Positions 1 through 10,074 of a stretch of DNA of 64,000 nt are shown here, in pieces. A model generated the notes under the pieces. It made no database searches and was not told the DNA's origin. It was given only the letters and a program-made list of their open reading frames with translations. Position numbers and translations under genes: made by a program. Positions within the stretch are counted from its first letter, which is position 1, and each line of letters starts with the position of its first letter. The DNA lies in the NCBI GenBank assembly GCA_041395565.1, contig JAWLAI010000005.1, positions 124,001 through 188,000 on the forward strand, given 5' to 3'. This DNA comes from Pseudomonadota bacterium (GTDB lineage: Bacteria > Pseudomonadota > Gammaproteobacteria > UBA9214).

Positions 1-60
1 GGCAGCGGTCCCAAACGCACCGGGGCGTGACCCGTGCGCGACCGCCCAATCGAAACCAGC

Positions 61-1770
61 ATGAATCACTTGCACAGATCCTTTGTCAGTACCATCACCC
101 GGTGCCTGCTGCTGTGCCTGCTGATCACCGGCCCAGCGCCTGCGCAGCTCGCGCAGGAAGCCCCGTCGCAGACGGTTATCGGCGACAGCAAACAGCAGGC
201 GGCTGTCGACAACCTGGTCACCATTCAGGCATCCATCGATGCCAAGCGCAACACGCTGCGCGACCTCAAAGAACAACTCAAACGGGTCGAGGAAACCGCC
301 GACCGGCAAGACCTCGAGCAGCGTATTGAGCATTTGCGGAACGAGATAGCCGAGCTGCAACAATCCTTCGAGCACATCGCACTCGGCGGCGTCAACCTGT
401 CCCTGCTGGCCGAACAGCCGGAACAGCGGATCGACTGGCGCGAGGAAGTCGAACAGATCAGTCGCCCGTTGCTGTCGACGCTCAAGGAACTGACGGCGAA
501 GCCGCGCCAGATCGACAGCCTCAGCAGAGAGATCGAGCGCCGTGAGAACCAGCTGAAAATCATAGACAAGGCAGTGGAATCCATCCGAACCTTCAGCGCC
601 CATGACCTGCCGGCTGCGGCAGCCGGTCCGTTGCAGCAGTTGCAGACCACCTGGGAGCAGCGCCGGGAAGACACGCAACGCGCTCTGGATATCTCCCGCT
701 TCAAGCTCGACAGCATAAAGACCGAGGGTGTCTCCTGGCGCAGGGCCGTGTGGGAAGCGCTGACGGAATTCCTGCACGGACGCGGTCTGACCCTGGCCCT
801 GGCCGTCACCGTCAGCCTGGTTATCTGGCTGCTCGCCAGGGGTCTGCGCTCACTCTATTTGAAATGGCTGTACCGCAGCCCCCGCGACAGCGGCGTCAAG
901 CGTGCACCGCTGATCCTCTACAGCTACCGGCTGGCAACCGCGGTGCTCATGGTGCTGGCCACGCTGGTGGTCTTTTATGCGCGTGGCGACCTGCTGTTCC
1001 TGACACTGGCGATCGTTGCACTGGTCGGCGTCGCCCTCGCCCTGCGCCAGACGCTGCCGCGCTATGCCGCCGAGATACGGTTGCTGCTCGGCGTCGGCCC
1101 GGTGCGGGAAAAGGAACGCCTGGTTCTCGATGGCGTCCCGCTGCTGGTCGAATCGCTCAGCGTCTACTCCGTCCTGCGCAACCCGGCCCTAGACGGCGTC
1201 GTGCGACTCCCGCTGCACATGATGAACAACTACACCTCTCGACCCGCCGGCCAGGAACCCTGGTTTCCGTGCCAGCCGGGTGATTACATCCAGTTTGCCG
1301 GTGGCAGCATCGGCAGGGTACTGCAGCAGAGCATCGAGCTGATCGAGCTCAGCGTGCTGGACAGCCTGGTGCAATATCGCACTGCTGATTTCATCGGCCA
1401 GAACGTCCGCAACCTGTCACGCGGCGAATTCGGAATCGCCACGACTTTTGGCATCGACTACCAGCATCAAGCCATCTGCCTCGACATCGTGCCGGAACGC
1501 TTCCGCAGCGCAATCGGCGAACGCTTCATTGCGGCCGGACTCGGCACCGAGCTGCGCAGCGTCACGGTCGAATTCAAGGCCGCCGGCGCCAGCTCGCTGG
1601 ACTACCAGATCTACGTGGTGCTTGCAGGCTCCGCTGCCGGCGCCTACTTCAGGGCGCAGCGCCTGATGCAGCAAGCCTGCGTGGATGCGTGCAACCGCGC
1701 GGGCTGGGTGATCCCGTTCCCGCAGCTGACCGTGCACACGGAAGCAACAACGACAGCTCCGTCCGCGTGA
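61..1770 (+). CDS. MscS-family mechanosensitive channel-like protein
   Basis: Likely inner-membrane small-conductance channel protein. The 569-residue product starts with a signal peptide (LLLCLLITGPAPAQ, about residues 13-28). Charged coiled-coil stretches follow at about 40-95 and 140-220, then hydrophobic segments at about 240-262 and 290-340 and an MscS-like soluble C-terminal region from about 350. A GTG nine codons upstream (position 34) is open, but the ATG at 61 puts the signal peptide at the N terminus. Faces the convergent VWA gene. Family assignment rests on overall architecture and the C-terminal half; the pore helix is not a textbook match. Confidence 0.7.
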   Translation: MNHLHRSFVSTITRCLLLCLLITGPAPAQLAQEAPSQTVIGDSKQQAAVDNLVTIQASIDAKRNTLRDLKEQLKRVEETADRQDLEQRIEHLRNEIAELQQSFEHIALGGVNLSLLAEQPEQRIDWREEVEQISRPLLSTLKELTAKPRQIDSLSREIERRENQLKIIDKAVESIRTFSAHDLPAAAAGPLQQLQTTWEQRREDTQRALDISRFKLDSIKTEGVSWRRAVWEALTEFLHGRGLTLALAVTVSLVIWLLARGLRSLYLKWLYRSPRDSGVKRAPLILYSYRLATAVLMVLATLVVFYARGDLLFLTLAIVALVGVALALRQTLPRYAAEIRLLLGVGPVREKERLVLDGVPLLVESLSVYSVLRNPALDGVVRLPLHMMNNYTSRPAGQEPWFPCQPGDYIQFAGGSIGRVLQQSIELIELSVLDSLVQYRTADFIGQNVRNLSRGEFGIATTFGIDYQHQAICLDIVPERFRSAIGERFIAAGLGTELRSVTVEFKAAGASSLDYQIYVVLAGSAAGAYFRAQRLMQQACVDACNRAGWVIPFPQLTVHTEATTTAPSA

Positions 1771-1836
1771 TCGCGTGCAGGGCAGGTGCTTGGCCACGGC
1801 CCGGTGGGCTTTGGCATAGCTCCATCGCCCACCGGT

Positions 1837-4800
1837 TCAGGTCGTCAACCGACGGTAGATATCGGAGACCTTGAGCGGCAGCTTGCGCACCTCGTCGACC
1901 ACCGCATAGTTCGCCGCGCCGTACATGTGCGGCAGGTAATCACGCGCTTCGCTGTCGATGGTGATACAGAAGGAATGAATTCCCATGCGCCTGGCCTCGA
2001 TCAGTGCCTGGCGCGTATCCTCGATACCATAAGCACCGCGGTAGCTGTCGTAGTCATCCGGCTTGCCATCGGACAGCGTGATAAGCAGCTTGGTGCGCGC
2101 CTCCACCCGATCGAGCAGCTGGCAGAGGTGACGTATGGTCACGCCCATGCGCGTATAATCCTTGGGGCGGATGCCGCTGATGCGCCCGCGCACCTCGTCG
2201 CCGTAGGCCTCGTCGAAACGTTTGACGCGATAAACCTCGCAGCGTTTGCGGGTCATGCCGGAGAAGCCGTAGATAGCGTAACGGTCACCGAGCGTTTCCA
2301 GTGCCTCGCACAGCAGTACCAGCGCCTCGCGCTCGGCGTCGTTGATCCAGCCTTTAGTGGAACCGCTCATGTCCACCATGAACATCACCGCGATGTCACG
2401 TTCCAGCTTGTGCATCTTGGTGAACAGCCGCTCGCTTAGCTCCATGCCCATGGTGGTGTCGGCATAGGCCTCGACCAGGGCGTCGATGTCTACATTGTCG
2501 CCATAGGGCTGCTTCTTGAGCAGCTTGTCCTCGCCGCGCAAAGCCTCGAAGGTGCGGCGGAGGTGCGCAGCCAGTCCGCGGTACTTCACCAGGGTGTCGC
2601 GCACGAAGCCGGCATCGGCCGGGCTGACTTCCAGCTCGCGCAGCACCGCCCAGTTCTTGCGGTAGTTCTGGCGCTCGTAATCCCATTCGTTGTAGAGAAA
2701 CGCGCCTTCCTCGTGGTAGGTCCCCTTCCACACGTCATCGGCGCTTTGCGCCCCGGGCGCTGCAGCTTCATAGGCGCCGTCACCGGCAGCATACAGGTAA
2801 TCCTCCGGGATCTCGCCGAGATCCTGGAGGATAGAGGCCATCGTGCCCCGCACGTGCTCGGGCGGGGCGATCGGTTTGCCGTCGAGCTGCAATTCGAAGG
2901 CAAAGCCGTCTGGATGTTCGCTGGACTCGACTGTTTTCAGCTCGAATGGGAGGCGTCGTGGCTGCCCATCCTGCGCTGCCGGCTCGTCCGCCACTTGCCC
3001 CGCGTCCTGCAGTTCCTGCGCCAGGCGCAACAGGTGCAGGCGGAAGGCCTGACGATCGCTGTCAATTCGCGCGCGGCGTACCTGTAAGACCGTATCGGGA
3101 CACAGCACACCCTGGTACATGACCGGTTCGGGCAACGGTGCATCGAACAGCTGCTGCAACCACTGCAGTGTATCCTCGACCCGCGCCTCCGGCTGATCCA
3201 GTGCGGCGGCTGCCGCGTGCCAGTCGGCGGCGAGCCCGGCCATGCTGTCTTCCCGGAAGCGCACGAGCTGCCGATGCTGGCCCGGCAGCATACGGCGGAT
3301 GCATGCATCCAGACGCAGGGTTTCCAGGAAGTGGAAGCATTGCATGGCCCGCTCGCCGTCGGCATAGCGACCGAACACCTCGGCCAGGTCGATGCGCCAG
3401 GTACCGAACCAGGTCTGCGCCCAGAGGTGCACGACATGTGCCTTGTACAGCTGGAAGTTGTCCTCGCGCTCCGGGTATCGCACCATGCTCGCGGTCAGAT
3501 ACAGTGTTTCGGTATCGGTGTAACACCGCTCACCGCACTCGATCTTTAGACGTCGTCCGCTCAGGCCGTGCACGAAATTCTCCAGCACATTCACAACGTC
3601 GTCGAATGCCACACCGGTCTTACGTGCACGGTACTCGCGCGCGAAGCGCTCCACATCCCGGAATGCGGCCACCGCCGGATGCAGACCGCGCGTGTCGTAG
3701 ATATCCATGCATGCCAGCAGCCAGGCCTCAACGCCGGCCAGGTCCAGCAGGCGCAATGCCGGCGCCACATGCGCGACAAAATTCAGTGCCATCCCGGCGC
3801 TGGTGCGCGCCACCACACTCACCCAATGCAGCACGAAATCTTGTTGCTCGCGCGTGAATCCGGCCAATGCCCGCGCCGGCTCTTCGGCCGCACCCAGAGA
3901 AATCATGTGAATGTCGAGCCGTTCCTCGAGCTGTGCCGCAGTCAGCGGCAGACCGCTGGTCTGCAGGAACTCGGTGGCATCGTACCAGCGTGCAGCAACA
4001 CCGGCCGGCAGTACGCGTCCGCCCGCGGTCCGGGTACCGAGGTGCAGCGGCTCGATGGTACAGCCGGGGAGCGCCTCACGCAGCAACTGGCCGAGGCCTT
4101 CCGCCTTCCAGGTGATGGCGCCGCCGTCGGTCGACAGCCAAACCCCCAATGCCTGTTTCGACAGCAAGCGGGGCAGGTATTTGACCAGCTTTGCCATGTC
4201 GACCTCGCGATCCCACATCTGGCCGCGCGGTCCATGGCCGATGGGCGGCACCGGCAGTATCACCATTTCGAAACGCGCCTTGCCGCGCAGCAGATGCTCG
4301 ACATGGTCCATCACATCGTCGTGCACGTATTCGATATTGCTCGACCCGGCCTGCAGTCGCGCCAGCGCGAGCATATCGGTGCTGGCATCGACATGTACAA
4401 CACTCGCGCCGGCCGCCAGCGCCTGCGCCGAGACATACCCGTTACCTGCAAACAGGTTAAGCACCCGGATTTCATCGAGGTCGTAGCAGCCCTCGATACG
4501 CTGACGCACCCAGCGTGCACAGGAAATGTCGCGCCCATGGAGGCCGATGTGCCCCCTCCGACCCGGTCTGCATATCACTTCGAGGCCGTCGACCCGCGCC
4601 GTCCATTCGCGCGGCAGCCCGCCGCGGGTTGGCTGCCAGTGTCCCTGCACACCCAGGTCAGCCACGTAGATCCAGTCTGCATTCCAGTAAGGATCCATGG
4701 GTGCACCGGTCGCCAACCGATCAGGGCTGTCCACCAGGAACTCACCCCAGCGTTCAAGCCTGCGGCCGCCGCCGAAGTCGACGAGCTCATAGTCATCGAC

Positions 4801-4860
4801 CGGTGTCGTGGCGAAAGCATCGCGCGTGTCGGATTCCGACACTGTAGGCAGTTGAACCAT
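1837..4860 (-). CDS. Fusion of class I SAM methyltransferase and NorD/CbbO-like VWA protein
   Basis: 1007 residues with two recognisable parts. Residues 1-330 look like an RlmI-type SAM methyltransferase: motif I LNLFAGNGYVSAQ at about 134-146, an acidic HVDAS motif II at 156-160, and a VPPIGHGPRG stretch at 204-213 where relatives have DPPxxGRGPKG. The catalytic-loop Asp is therefore Val. A long helical middle follows, then a VWA domain with a MIDAS motif DMSGS at 830-834 and TLSDGKPDD near 928, as in NorD and CbbO. Those proteins work with a MoxR-type AAA+ ATPase; none is visible in this window. Monocistronic by spacing. Function of the fusion unknown. Confidence 0.8.
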   Translation of the reverse strand: MVQLPTVSESDTRDAFATTPVDDYELVDFGGGRRLERWGEFLVDSPDRLATGAPMDPYWNADWIYVADLGVQGHWQPTRGGLPREWTARVDGLEVICRPGRRGHIGLHGRDISCARWVRQRIEGCYDLDEIRVLNLFAGNGYVSAQALAAGASVVHVDASTDMLALARLQAGSSNIEYVHDDVMDHVEHLLRGKARFEMVILPVPPIGHGPRGQMWDREVDMAKLVKYLPRLLSKQALGVWLSTDGGAITWKAEGLGQLLREALPGCTIEPLHLGTRTAGGRVLPAGVAARWYDATEFLQTSGLPLTAAQLEERLDIHMISLGAAEEPARALAGFTREQQDFVLHWVSVVARTSAGMALNFVAHVAPALRLLDLAGVEAWLLACMDIYDTRGLHPAVAAFRDVERFAREYRARKTGVAFDDVVNVLENFVHGLSGRRLKIECGERCYTDTETLYLTASMVRYPEREDNFQLYKAHVVHLWAQTWFGTWRIDLAEVFGRYADGERAMQCFHFLETLRLDACIRRMLPGQHRQLVRFREDSMAGLAADWHAAAAALDQPEARVEDTLQWLQQLFDAPLPEPVMYQGVLCPDTVLQVRRARIDSDRQAFRLHLLRLAQELQDAGQVADEPAAQDGQPRRLPFELKTVESSEHPDGFAFELQLDGKPIAPPEHVRGTMASILQDLGEIPEDYLYAAGDGAYEAAAPGAQSADDVWKGTYHEEGAFLYNEWDYERQNYRKNWAVLRELEVSPADAGFVRDTLVKYRGLAAHLRRTFEALRGEDKLLKKQPYGDNVDIDALVEAYADTTMGMELSERLFTKMHKLERDIAVMFMVDMSGSTKGWINDAEREALVLLCEALETLGDRYAIYGFSGMTRKRCEVYRVKRFDEAYGDEVRGRISGIRPKDYTRMGVTIRHLCQLLDRVEARTKLLITLSDGKPDDYDSYRGAYGIEDTRQALIEARRMGIHSFCITIDSEARDYLPHMYGAANYAVVDEVRKLPLKVSDIYRRLTT

Positions 4861-5068
4861 GAATCAGGATGTTAGCAGATCATCCCGGAGATGGATTAAA
4901 CTAAGCCGCACACCGACACGAAAACACTGTAAAAACATGGATATCCCATGGACGCGCATGGTTACTGCACAAGGTTGCGGCCATCGTAGATCGCGCATGC
5001 CACATGACTTCACCCGCGGCAGGCGCTACGCTATGCCCCATTTGCAGGGATAGCCAGGACACCATCCG

Positions 5069-6016
5069 ATGCGCCCGTACGGAACCCTATTGATGTTGTT
5101 GCTTGCCGCAGGTCCGGGCAACGCAGCTGACGCGCAGCCGGGGCAGGCGCCCGAATACCCGAATGCCCTGACCACCGTGCGTGATGCCCGCGATCTGGAA
5201 CACAGCGCCCTGACACCCCCGCCGGAGGACCTGTACCGTCACGCCATCAGCGGCAGCGCACGTGACAAGGGTCTGTTCCTAGATAATCTCATGCTGGCAC
5301 TGAACACCTATGGCAAGCCTGGCGCGGAGAATGGCAACTACCTGCAGGACTTCGCTGCGCTGTATACCACCCTGGCGGCCCTACTGCAGGATAGCAACGG
5401 ATTTGTCGCTGAACCTGCCACCGCAGTGACCAAAGTACTGGCGCTCATGCAGGGTACCGGCGGCATCAAACCGGTGTCCGAATCCGCAGCGGTCAAGGGC
5501 GCCCTGGAGAAAATCATCGGCGGCAGCAGTAACGACGTGGTACGTGGCCGCGCCATCGACGCCTGGGTACAGATGTATCCGCCGGATGACGCGATGATGG
5601 GCTCTTTGGAGCAGATCCTCCAGGGCGATATGATCCAGTATCCGGCGTCGCACGCTGCAGCATTCCGGGCCTACGGTATTTACCGGCGCCGATACAACTA
5701 CGAATTGCCGAAATCCACGGCGGCTACCGCCAAACACCTGCTGGAACATCCATCACAGGACGTGCGTGTGAAGGCCGAGTATGCGCTGGCGGAAATAAGT
5801 GGCGCCGCGGCTCTTCCGACTCTGATCACGCAACTTGAGCACACGGCTGCCGGCAGCGAAAGCCGGGTGCTGACCGCCTTGATCCTGCGCCTCGACAACA
5901 GCCAGGACACACTCGACAAGCTCAACCGTATCGGAACGCAGAACCGGGTATCCGCAGCGCTGCCCGCGAATGACGATCACACTGACTCAAGCAACACAGA
6001 TCAGCGGCGACACTGA
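5069..6016 (+). CDS. Periplasmic HEAT-repeat-like protein
   Basis: 315 residues. An N-terminal signal peptide (TLLMLLLAAGPGNAADA) predicts export. Residues 210-290 contain paired helices typical of HEAT/PBS repeats (HPSQDVRVKAEYALAEISG and the following segment). The tail is hydrophilic, Asp/Ser/Asn-rich. A weak CAGGA lies about 10 nt before the ATG. Divergent from the VWA fusion across about 210 bp and convergent with the DUF2892 gene. No enzymatic motif seen; probably a scaffold or binding protein. Confidence 0.65.
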   Translation: MRPYGTLLMLLLAAGPGNAADAQPGQAPEYPNALTTVRDARDLEHSALTPPPEDLYRHAISGSARDKGLFLDNLMLALNTYGKPGAENGNYLQDFAALYTTLAALLQDSNGFVAEPATAVTKVLALMQGTGGIKPVSESAAVKGALEKIIGGSSNDVVRGRAIDAWVQMYPPDDAMMGSLEQILQGDMIQYPASHAAAFRAYGIYRRRYNYELPKSTAATAKHLLEHPSQDVRVKAEYALAEISGAAALPTLITQLEHTAAGSESRVLTALILRLDNSQDTLDKLNRIGTQNRVSAALPANDDHTDSSNTDQRRH

Positions 6017-6129
6017 CCCCCGGCTGACTACAGCCACAATTGGCATGCTGACCTCTCCGCTCGTCCTGCGCACCGCTCCGGCGGCGGCACGGTGCGGCCG
6101 CGCTGGATTATGAGACGGGTTCTAGCCTC

Positions 6130-6351
6130 TTACTGACGCAGGCTCTCGAGCGCCAGCTCTGCCTCAGTCTTCATACCGAACTTTTTCATCAGCCAGCTTG
6201 GAGGACAAAAGCCGGTGAAAGAGCTCTGCAGGCAGTTGAAACCGATGAACAGCGTCACCCAGGTCCAGTAGGGATGATGAAACAAGGCCAGCAGCGAGGT
6301 CACCATGACCATGATGCCGCCGAAGGCGAACAAGGTGCGCTCAACAGACAT
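6130..6351 (-). CDS. DUF2892 (YgaP membrane-domain) small protein
   Basis: 73 residues with two hydrophobic helices and the family signature FIGFNCLQSSFTGFCPP, as in the membrane part of YgaP-type proteins. The start is set at the ATG at 6351 because GGAGGG precedes it by about 7 nt; the longer open frame upstream has no ribosome site. The Cys-containing FCP motif is typical of stand-alone members near sulfur-handling proteins, but no rhodanese is adjacent here. Confidence 0.8.
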   Translation of the reverse strand: MSVERTLFAFGGIMVMVTSLLALFHHPYWTWVTLFIGFNCLQSSFTGFCPPSWLMKKFGMKTEAELALESLRQ

Positions 6352-6470
6352 GAATTTCCCTCCATTTCGGTCGCGGCCGCGCGGAATTTCGTGGTGAATT
6401 CTAGTATAGTGAGCAATCTGCTCTCGTTCATCGATTTTTTGTTTTGTCGGCACCAGCAACTCATCACACT

Positions 6471-7979
6471 ATGCCGGATTCACCCGGCGATCATGCGCAA
6501 GCCGGTCCATCATACGGGCTGGTGCTGGCGCTGCTGATACTGCTCGCGCTCGCCTTCCAGGGCAGCCGCCCGTTGTATGAGCCCGACGAGGGACGTTATA
6601 CCGATGTGGCACTGCAAATGCTCGACAGCGGTAACTGGTGGCTGCCCAAGCTGCATCCGGAACAGACCCATTTCACCAAGCCGCCGCTGACCTACTGGAG
6701 CATCGCCGTCAGCCTGAGGGTGTTCGGGCGCAACGCTTGGGCGGCGCGCCTGCCGCACGCACTGGCATTTATCGGTACGGGGCTACTGGTGTTCGGTATC
6801 GCCAGAACACTGCAGCAGCCTGCTCCCGGCATTGCCGCGGCGATGTGGGCAACTTCGTTGGCACCGTTCGTTGCATCCAACCTGGCCACCACGGACACCC
6901 TGCTAGTGCTGTTCGAAACCGCAGCAATGGCCGCGTTTCTGCGCGCACTCACCGGCACAACGCCGCGCACTCAACAGCGCTCCCTGGTCCTGATGTGGCT
7001 CGCCTTCGGACTTGCCTTCCTGACCAAGGGTCCGCCCGGTCTGCTCCCGCTGCTGGTCATACTGACCTGGACGGTGTGGCAACAGCCATCGCTGCTGCGA
7101 CGCCTGTTCGTCCCATGGGGTCTGTTGCTGTTCGCGATTACCGGTCTTGGCTGGTATGCGGGGGTCATCATCGGCAACGCCGGCCTGCTAGATTACTTTC
7201 TGCGCTACGAATTCGTCGACAGGATATTCACCGACGTCCATGCCCGCAATCCAGCGTGGCACGCGATCATCACCGTATACGGCGCCACGCTGCTTCTAGG
7301 CACCCTGCCCTGGCTGCCGCTAACGCTACTGGCCCGGCGCGCACACCGGCCACATCCACCGGTGAGGGCAATGACAAGGCTGCTGTGGCTCTGGCTGTTA
7401 TTGCCGCTCGGCGTTTTCTGCCTTGCCCAATCCAGGCTGCCACTCTACGTGCTGCCGCTGTTCGTTCCGATCAGTCTGCTCGGCGCACCGGCACTTGCGG
7501 GGCTGCTCATGCGCAGGTCCCGGCTGGCCATTGCCGGAACCGGCGTCTGGGTTGCCGGCCTCATCATGCTCAAGGCCGCCGGTAGCTTTATTTCTCCGCC
7601 ACAGGACGCACTCGCCCTGAGCCATGAGATCCGGCCATTGTTCGCCAGGATGATCACACCGCCCGATGAAATTGCCTTTCTCGGCACCCGGCCTGCCTAT
7701 GGTCTGCGGTTCTATCTGGGCCTGCCGATCGAGGATGTGGCCCTGCGGGACAGCAATGCCGGCGGCGCCACGCATACCAGGCCCGGCGTCTGCACGGAGA
7801 CACTCGAGGGCGATCATCCGCTGTGGCTGCTGCCGGCGCGGCTCGTTGCCGAGTTTACTGCCGTCAGTGCAGCGTGCGGCTACCGGGCACGTGACCTGGA
7901 ACAGCCGATCCGCGACTGGGAGTCATTCGAGCTCATCGCCATACCGAGGTCCCCGCCAGCGGCCGCTGGCCCGCGCTGA
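6471..7979 (+). CDS. ArnT-like membrane glycosyltransferase (PMT/GT83 family)
   Basis: About 502 residues with around ten transmembrane helices. The first periplasmic loop carries the catalytic signature PDEGRYTDVALQMLDSGNWW followed by HFTKPPLTYW, shared by undecaprenyl-phosphate-sugar transferases such as ArnT. It probably moves a sugar from a polyprenyl phosphate to an envelope lipid or protein; acceptor unknown. No arn operon genes flank it. Start uncertain: no clear ribosome site precedes the ATG at 6471, and an in-frame TTG at 6444 is also open. Convergent with the SPOR lipoprotein gene, 14 bp apart. Confidence 0.8.
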   Translation: MPDSPGDHAQAGPSYGLVLALLILLALAFQGSRPLYEPDEGRYTDVALQMLDSGNWWLPKLHPEQTHFTKPPLTYWSIAVSLRVFGRNAWAARLPHALAFIGTGLLVFGIARTLQQPAPGIAAAMWATSLAPFVASNLATTDTLLVLFETAAMAAFLRALTGTTPRTQQRSLVLMWLAFGLAFLTKGPPGLLPLLVILTWTVWQQPSLLRRLFVPWGLLLFAITGLGWYAGVIIGNAGLLDYFLRYEFVDRIFTDVHARNPAWHAIITVYGATLLLGTLPWLPLTLLARRAHRPHPPVRAMTRLLWLWLLLPLGVFCLAQSRLPLYVLPLFVPISLLGAPALAGLLMRRSRLAIAGTGVWVAGLIMLKAAGSFISPPQDALALSHEIRPLFARMITPPDEIAFLGTRPAYGLRFYLGLPIEDVALRDSNAGGATHTRPGVCTETLEGDHPLWLLPARLVAEFTAVSAACGYRARDLEQPIRDWESFELIAIPRSPPAAAGPR

Positions 7980-7993
7980 CGCCAGCAACGGCA

Positions 7994-8644
7994 TCAGCGA
8001 CGCGTCACCCAGGTCTCGCCCAGGCCCAGTCGGGCACGGAGGTCCCCGGCCTGTTCACTGGCGCTGCGATAGGAATCGAATCCCGAGACGCGCAGGCGAT
8101 AGACGGTACTGCCGTTGACCTCGGCCGAGACCTGCTCTGCGATCACCCCCTGCGATTTGAATTCAGCCAGTTTACTGGCGGCGTAGCTGCTGCTGTTGTA
8201 TGAGGCCAGGTTGATGACCCAGGCACCGAGCCCCATGGCCTGCTGTGCCGGTGCCGACGCATGCTGCTGCTCCGGTGTCCACGCTGGCTCTGCCGCAGCC
8301 GGCGGTGCCGGCTTCATTGCCTGGGCAGGCGCCAGCTGCCGCGTATATCCCGCCAGCACGATGCCCGGCCTGACCGGTTGGTATCCGGCCGCTGCCGGTT
8401 CGGCAGGAAGCGCGGTTACCGTGCCGGATTGCATTGCCTCGATGCGCTGCGCCAGCAGCTGCACGCCCGCCTCAAGCGCCTGCAGGCGCTGCTCGTACGA
8501 AGCATTGCTGCCGGCAAGCGGCAGTATCGGCGCGTCCGCATCGGACCTTGCCGGTCCGCCGGTGCTGCAGCCACCCAGCAGCGTTCCGACCAGCATCACC
8601 GCGACCGGCACCAAGCCCGGCTGCTCGCCCGTATTCCGCTTCAT
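7994..8644 (-). CDS. SPOR-domain lipoprotein
   Basis: 216 residues. Lipoprotein signal with lipobox LLGGC near residue 26, a short coiled coil, a Pro/Ala-rich linker, then a C-terminal SPOR domain (from about 138, WVINLASYNSSSYAASKL to the end). SPOR domains bind denuded septal peptidoglycan. The start codon overlaps the stop of the upstream Sel1 gene (ATGA), so the two are translationally coupled and probably act together in the periplasm. Confidence 0.8.
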   Translation of the reverse strand: MKRNTGEQPGLVPVAVMLVGTLLGGCSTGGPARSDADAPILPLAGSNASYEQRLQALEAGVQLLAQRIEAMQSGTVTALPAEPAAAGYQPVRPGIVLAGYTRQLAPAQAMKPAPPAAAEPAWTPEQQHASAPAQQAMGLGAWVINLASYNSSSYAASKLAEFKSQGVIAEQVSAEVNGSTVYRLRVSGFDSYRSASEQAGDLRARLGLGETWVTRR

Positions 8645-9939
8645 GGCTCCACCACCCCCTGCGCGACCGTTTCATCACGCCCGAACCAGCGGCCAAACCA
8701 GGCATGCATATCGTCTGCCGCCCCCGTCCCGCCCGACGCCTCATCAATCGCCTGTGCTGGCTCGCCATCGCTGCCGAGCAGCACCGGGACAGCGCTTCCT
8801 GCCCGCCCTGACCGTGCGTGCGCGCGGTCCCATTGCCGCGCCAGCCGCTGCGCCTCTGCCAGCTGCACGTCGTTGAGCTGTCCTGCGAGCTTGTCACGGT
8901 TGCGGACAGCGTTCTCGTTGCCACGGGCGGCTGCCAGGTTGAACCACTTGTGCGCCAACACGAAGTCCTGAGGGACGCCATTGCCGCTGACATAGAGATT
9001 GCCAAGATTGTTCTGCGCTCGCGGCTCACCAAGCTCCGCCGCTGCGCGGTACCAGCGCGCCGCCGCGTTATAGTCACGCGCCACACCGAAGCCCTCGCGG
9101 TAAATGAGACCCAGGTGGTACTGGGCACGGGGGTGGCCCTGCATGGCTGCAGCCTGCAGCCATCGCAGTGCCTGCACCGGATCCTGCGCGATGCGTTCAC
9201 CGGTACGGTAGAGCATACCCAGGTAATACTGCGCATCGGCATCGTTCTGCTGCGCCGCCTGCGTCAGCCAGGCTACGGCCTCGCCCGCGTCCGCATCCAG
9301 TTCCTTGCCGTTCAGGTACATGAGGCCGAGCTGGCGCTGGGCCGGTGCATGGCCCTGCCCGGCCGCCGCGCGGTACAGCGCTACGGCCTGCCGTACAGAT
9401 GCCGCATCGCTCTCATCTTGCTGCAGGTAGTGTTCCGCCAGGACAAACTGCGCAGGCGCCAGCCCCTGCCCGGACGCCGCCCGCAGCAGACGCACCATTT
9501 CCGCGTCATTTCCAGCGGAGACGCGCCGGGCTCGATAGAGCAGAGCCAGGTTCAACTGGGCTGCAGCATGCCCTGCCGCCGCCGCCATACGGTACCACTC
9601 CGCGGCACGCGCATCATCGCGGGGCACATCGCGACCCTGCGCCAGGAGATAACCGAGACAAAACCAGGCATCCGGATTGTTCTGCGCGGCGGCACGCTGC
9701 AGCCAGTCACGCGCGGCCGGTGGGTCGCGCAGCCGGCCCTGTCCGTCCAGCAGCATGATTGCCGTGTTGTATTGCGCGGCTGCATCGCCGGCTTCGGCCA
9801 GCGCCTGCCACTGCGCCAGGGCAGAGACATAATCACCCTGCTGCCACGCCTGTCCGGCCTGTTCCCAGTCGGAGTATGCGCCGCCGCTACCCAGCAACAA
9901 CCCGACGCCCGTGATTGTCAGCGCACGCAGCAGATGCAT
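8641..9939 (-). CDS. Exported Sel1-repeat (TPR-like) protein
   Basis: 432 residues with an N-terminal signal sequence (LLRALTITGVGLLLGSGGAYS) and about nine consecutive 36-residue Sel1 repeats of the form A..W...AA..G...AQ..LG.LY. These form superhelical protein-binding scaffolds. First gene of a two-gene unit with the SPOR lipoprotein. The ribosome site is weak: GGGAGGAA lies about 14 nt before the ATG. Confidence 0.8.
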   Translation of the reverse strand: MHLLRALTITGVGLLLGSGGAYSDWEQAGQAWQQGDYVSALAQWQALAEAGDAAAQYNTAIMLLDGQGRLRDPPAARDWLQRAAAQNNPDAWFCLGYLLAQGRDVPRDDARAAEWYRMAAAAGHAAAQLNLALLYRARRVSAGNDAEMVRLLRAASGQGLAPAQFVLAEHYLQQDESDAASVRQAVALYRAAAGQGHAPAQRQLGLMYLNGKELDADAGEAVAWLTQAAQQNDADAQYYLGMLYRTGERIAQDPVQALRWLQAAAMQGHPRAQYHLGLIYREGFGVARDYNAAARWYRAAAELGEPRAQNNLGNLYVSGNGVPQDFVLAHKWFNLAAARGNENAVRNRDKLAGQLNDVQLAEAQRLARQWDRAHARSGRAGSAVPVLLGSDGEPAQAIDEASGGTGAADDMHAWFGRWFGRDETVAQGVVEP

Positions 9940-10074
9940 GGCCGCAGCAGTTCCTCCCTGAGTGATGGCCGTATTCTACGCGCACCACCGGGAATTGAAA
10001 GTTGCACTAACGGCACAGCCGGCGACTGGCGATCACAGCCGCTGGCACTGCGGGGAACAATCGCGTGACGGGAA

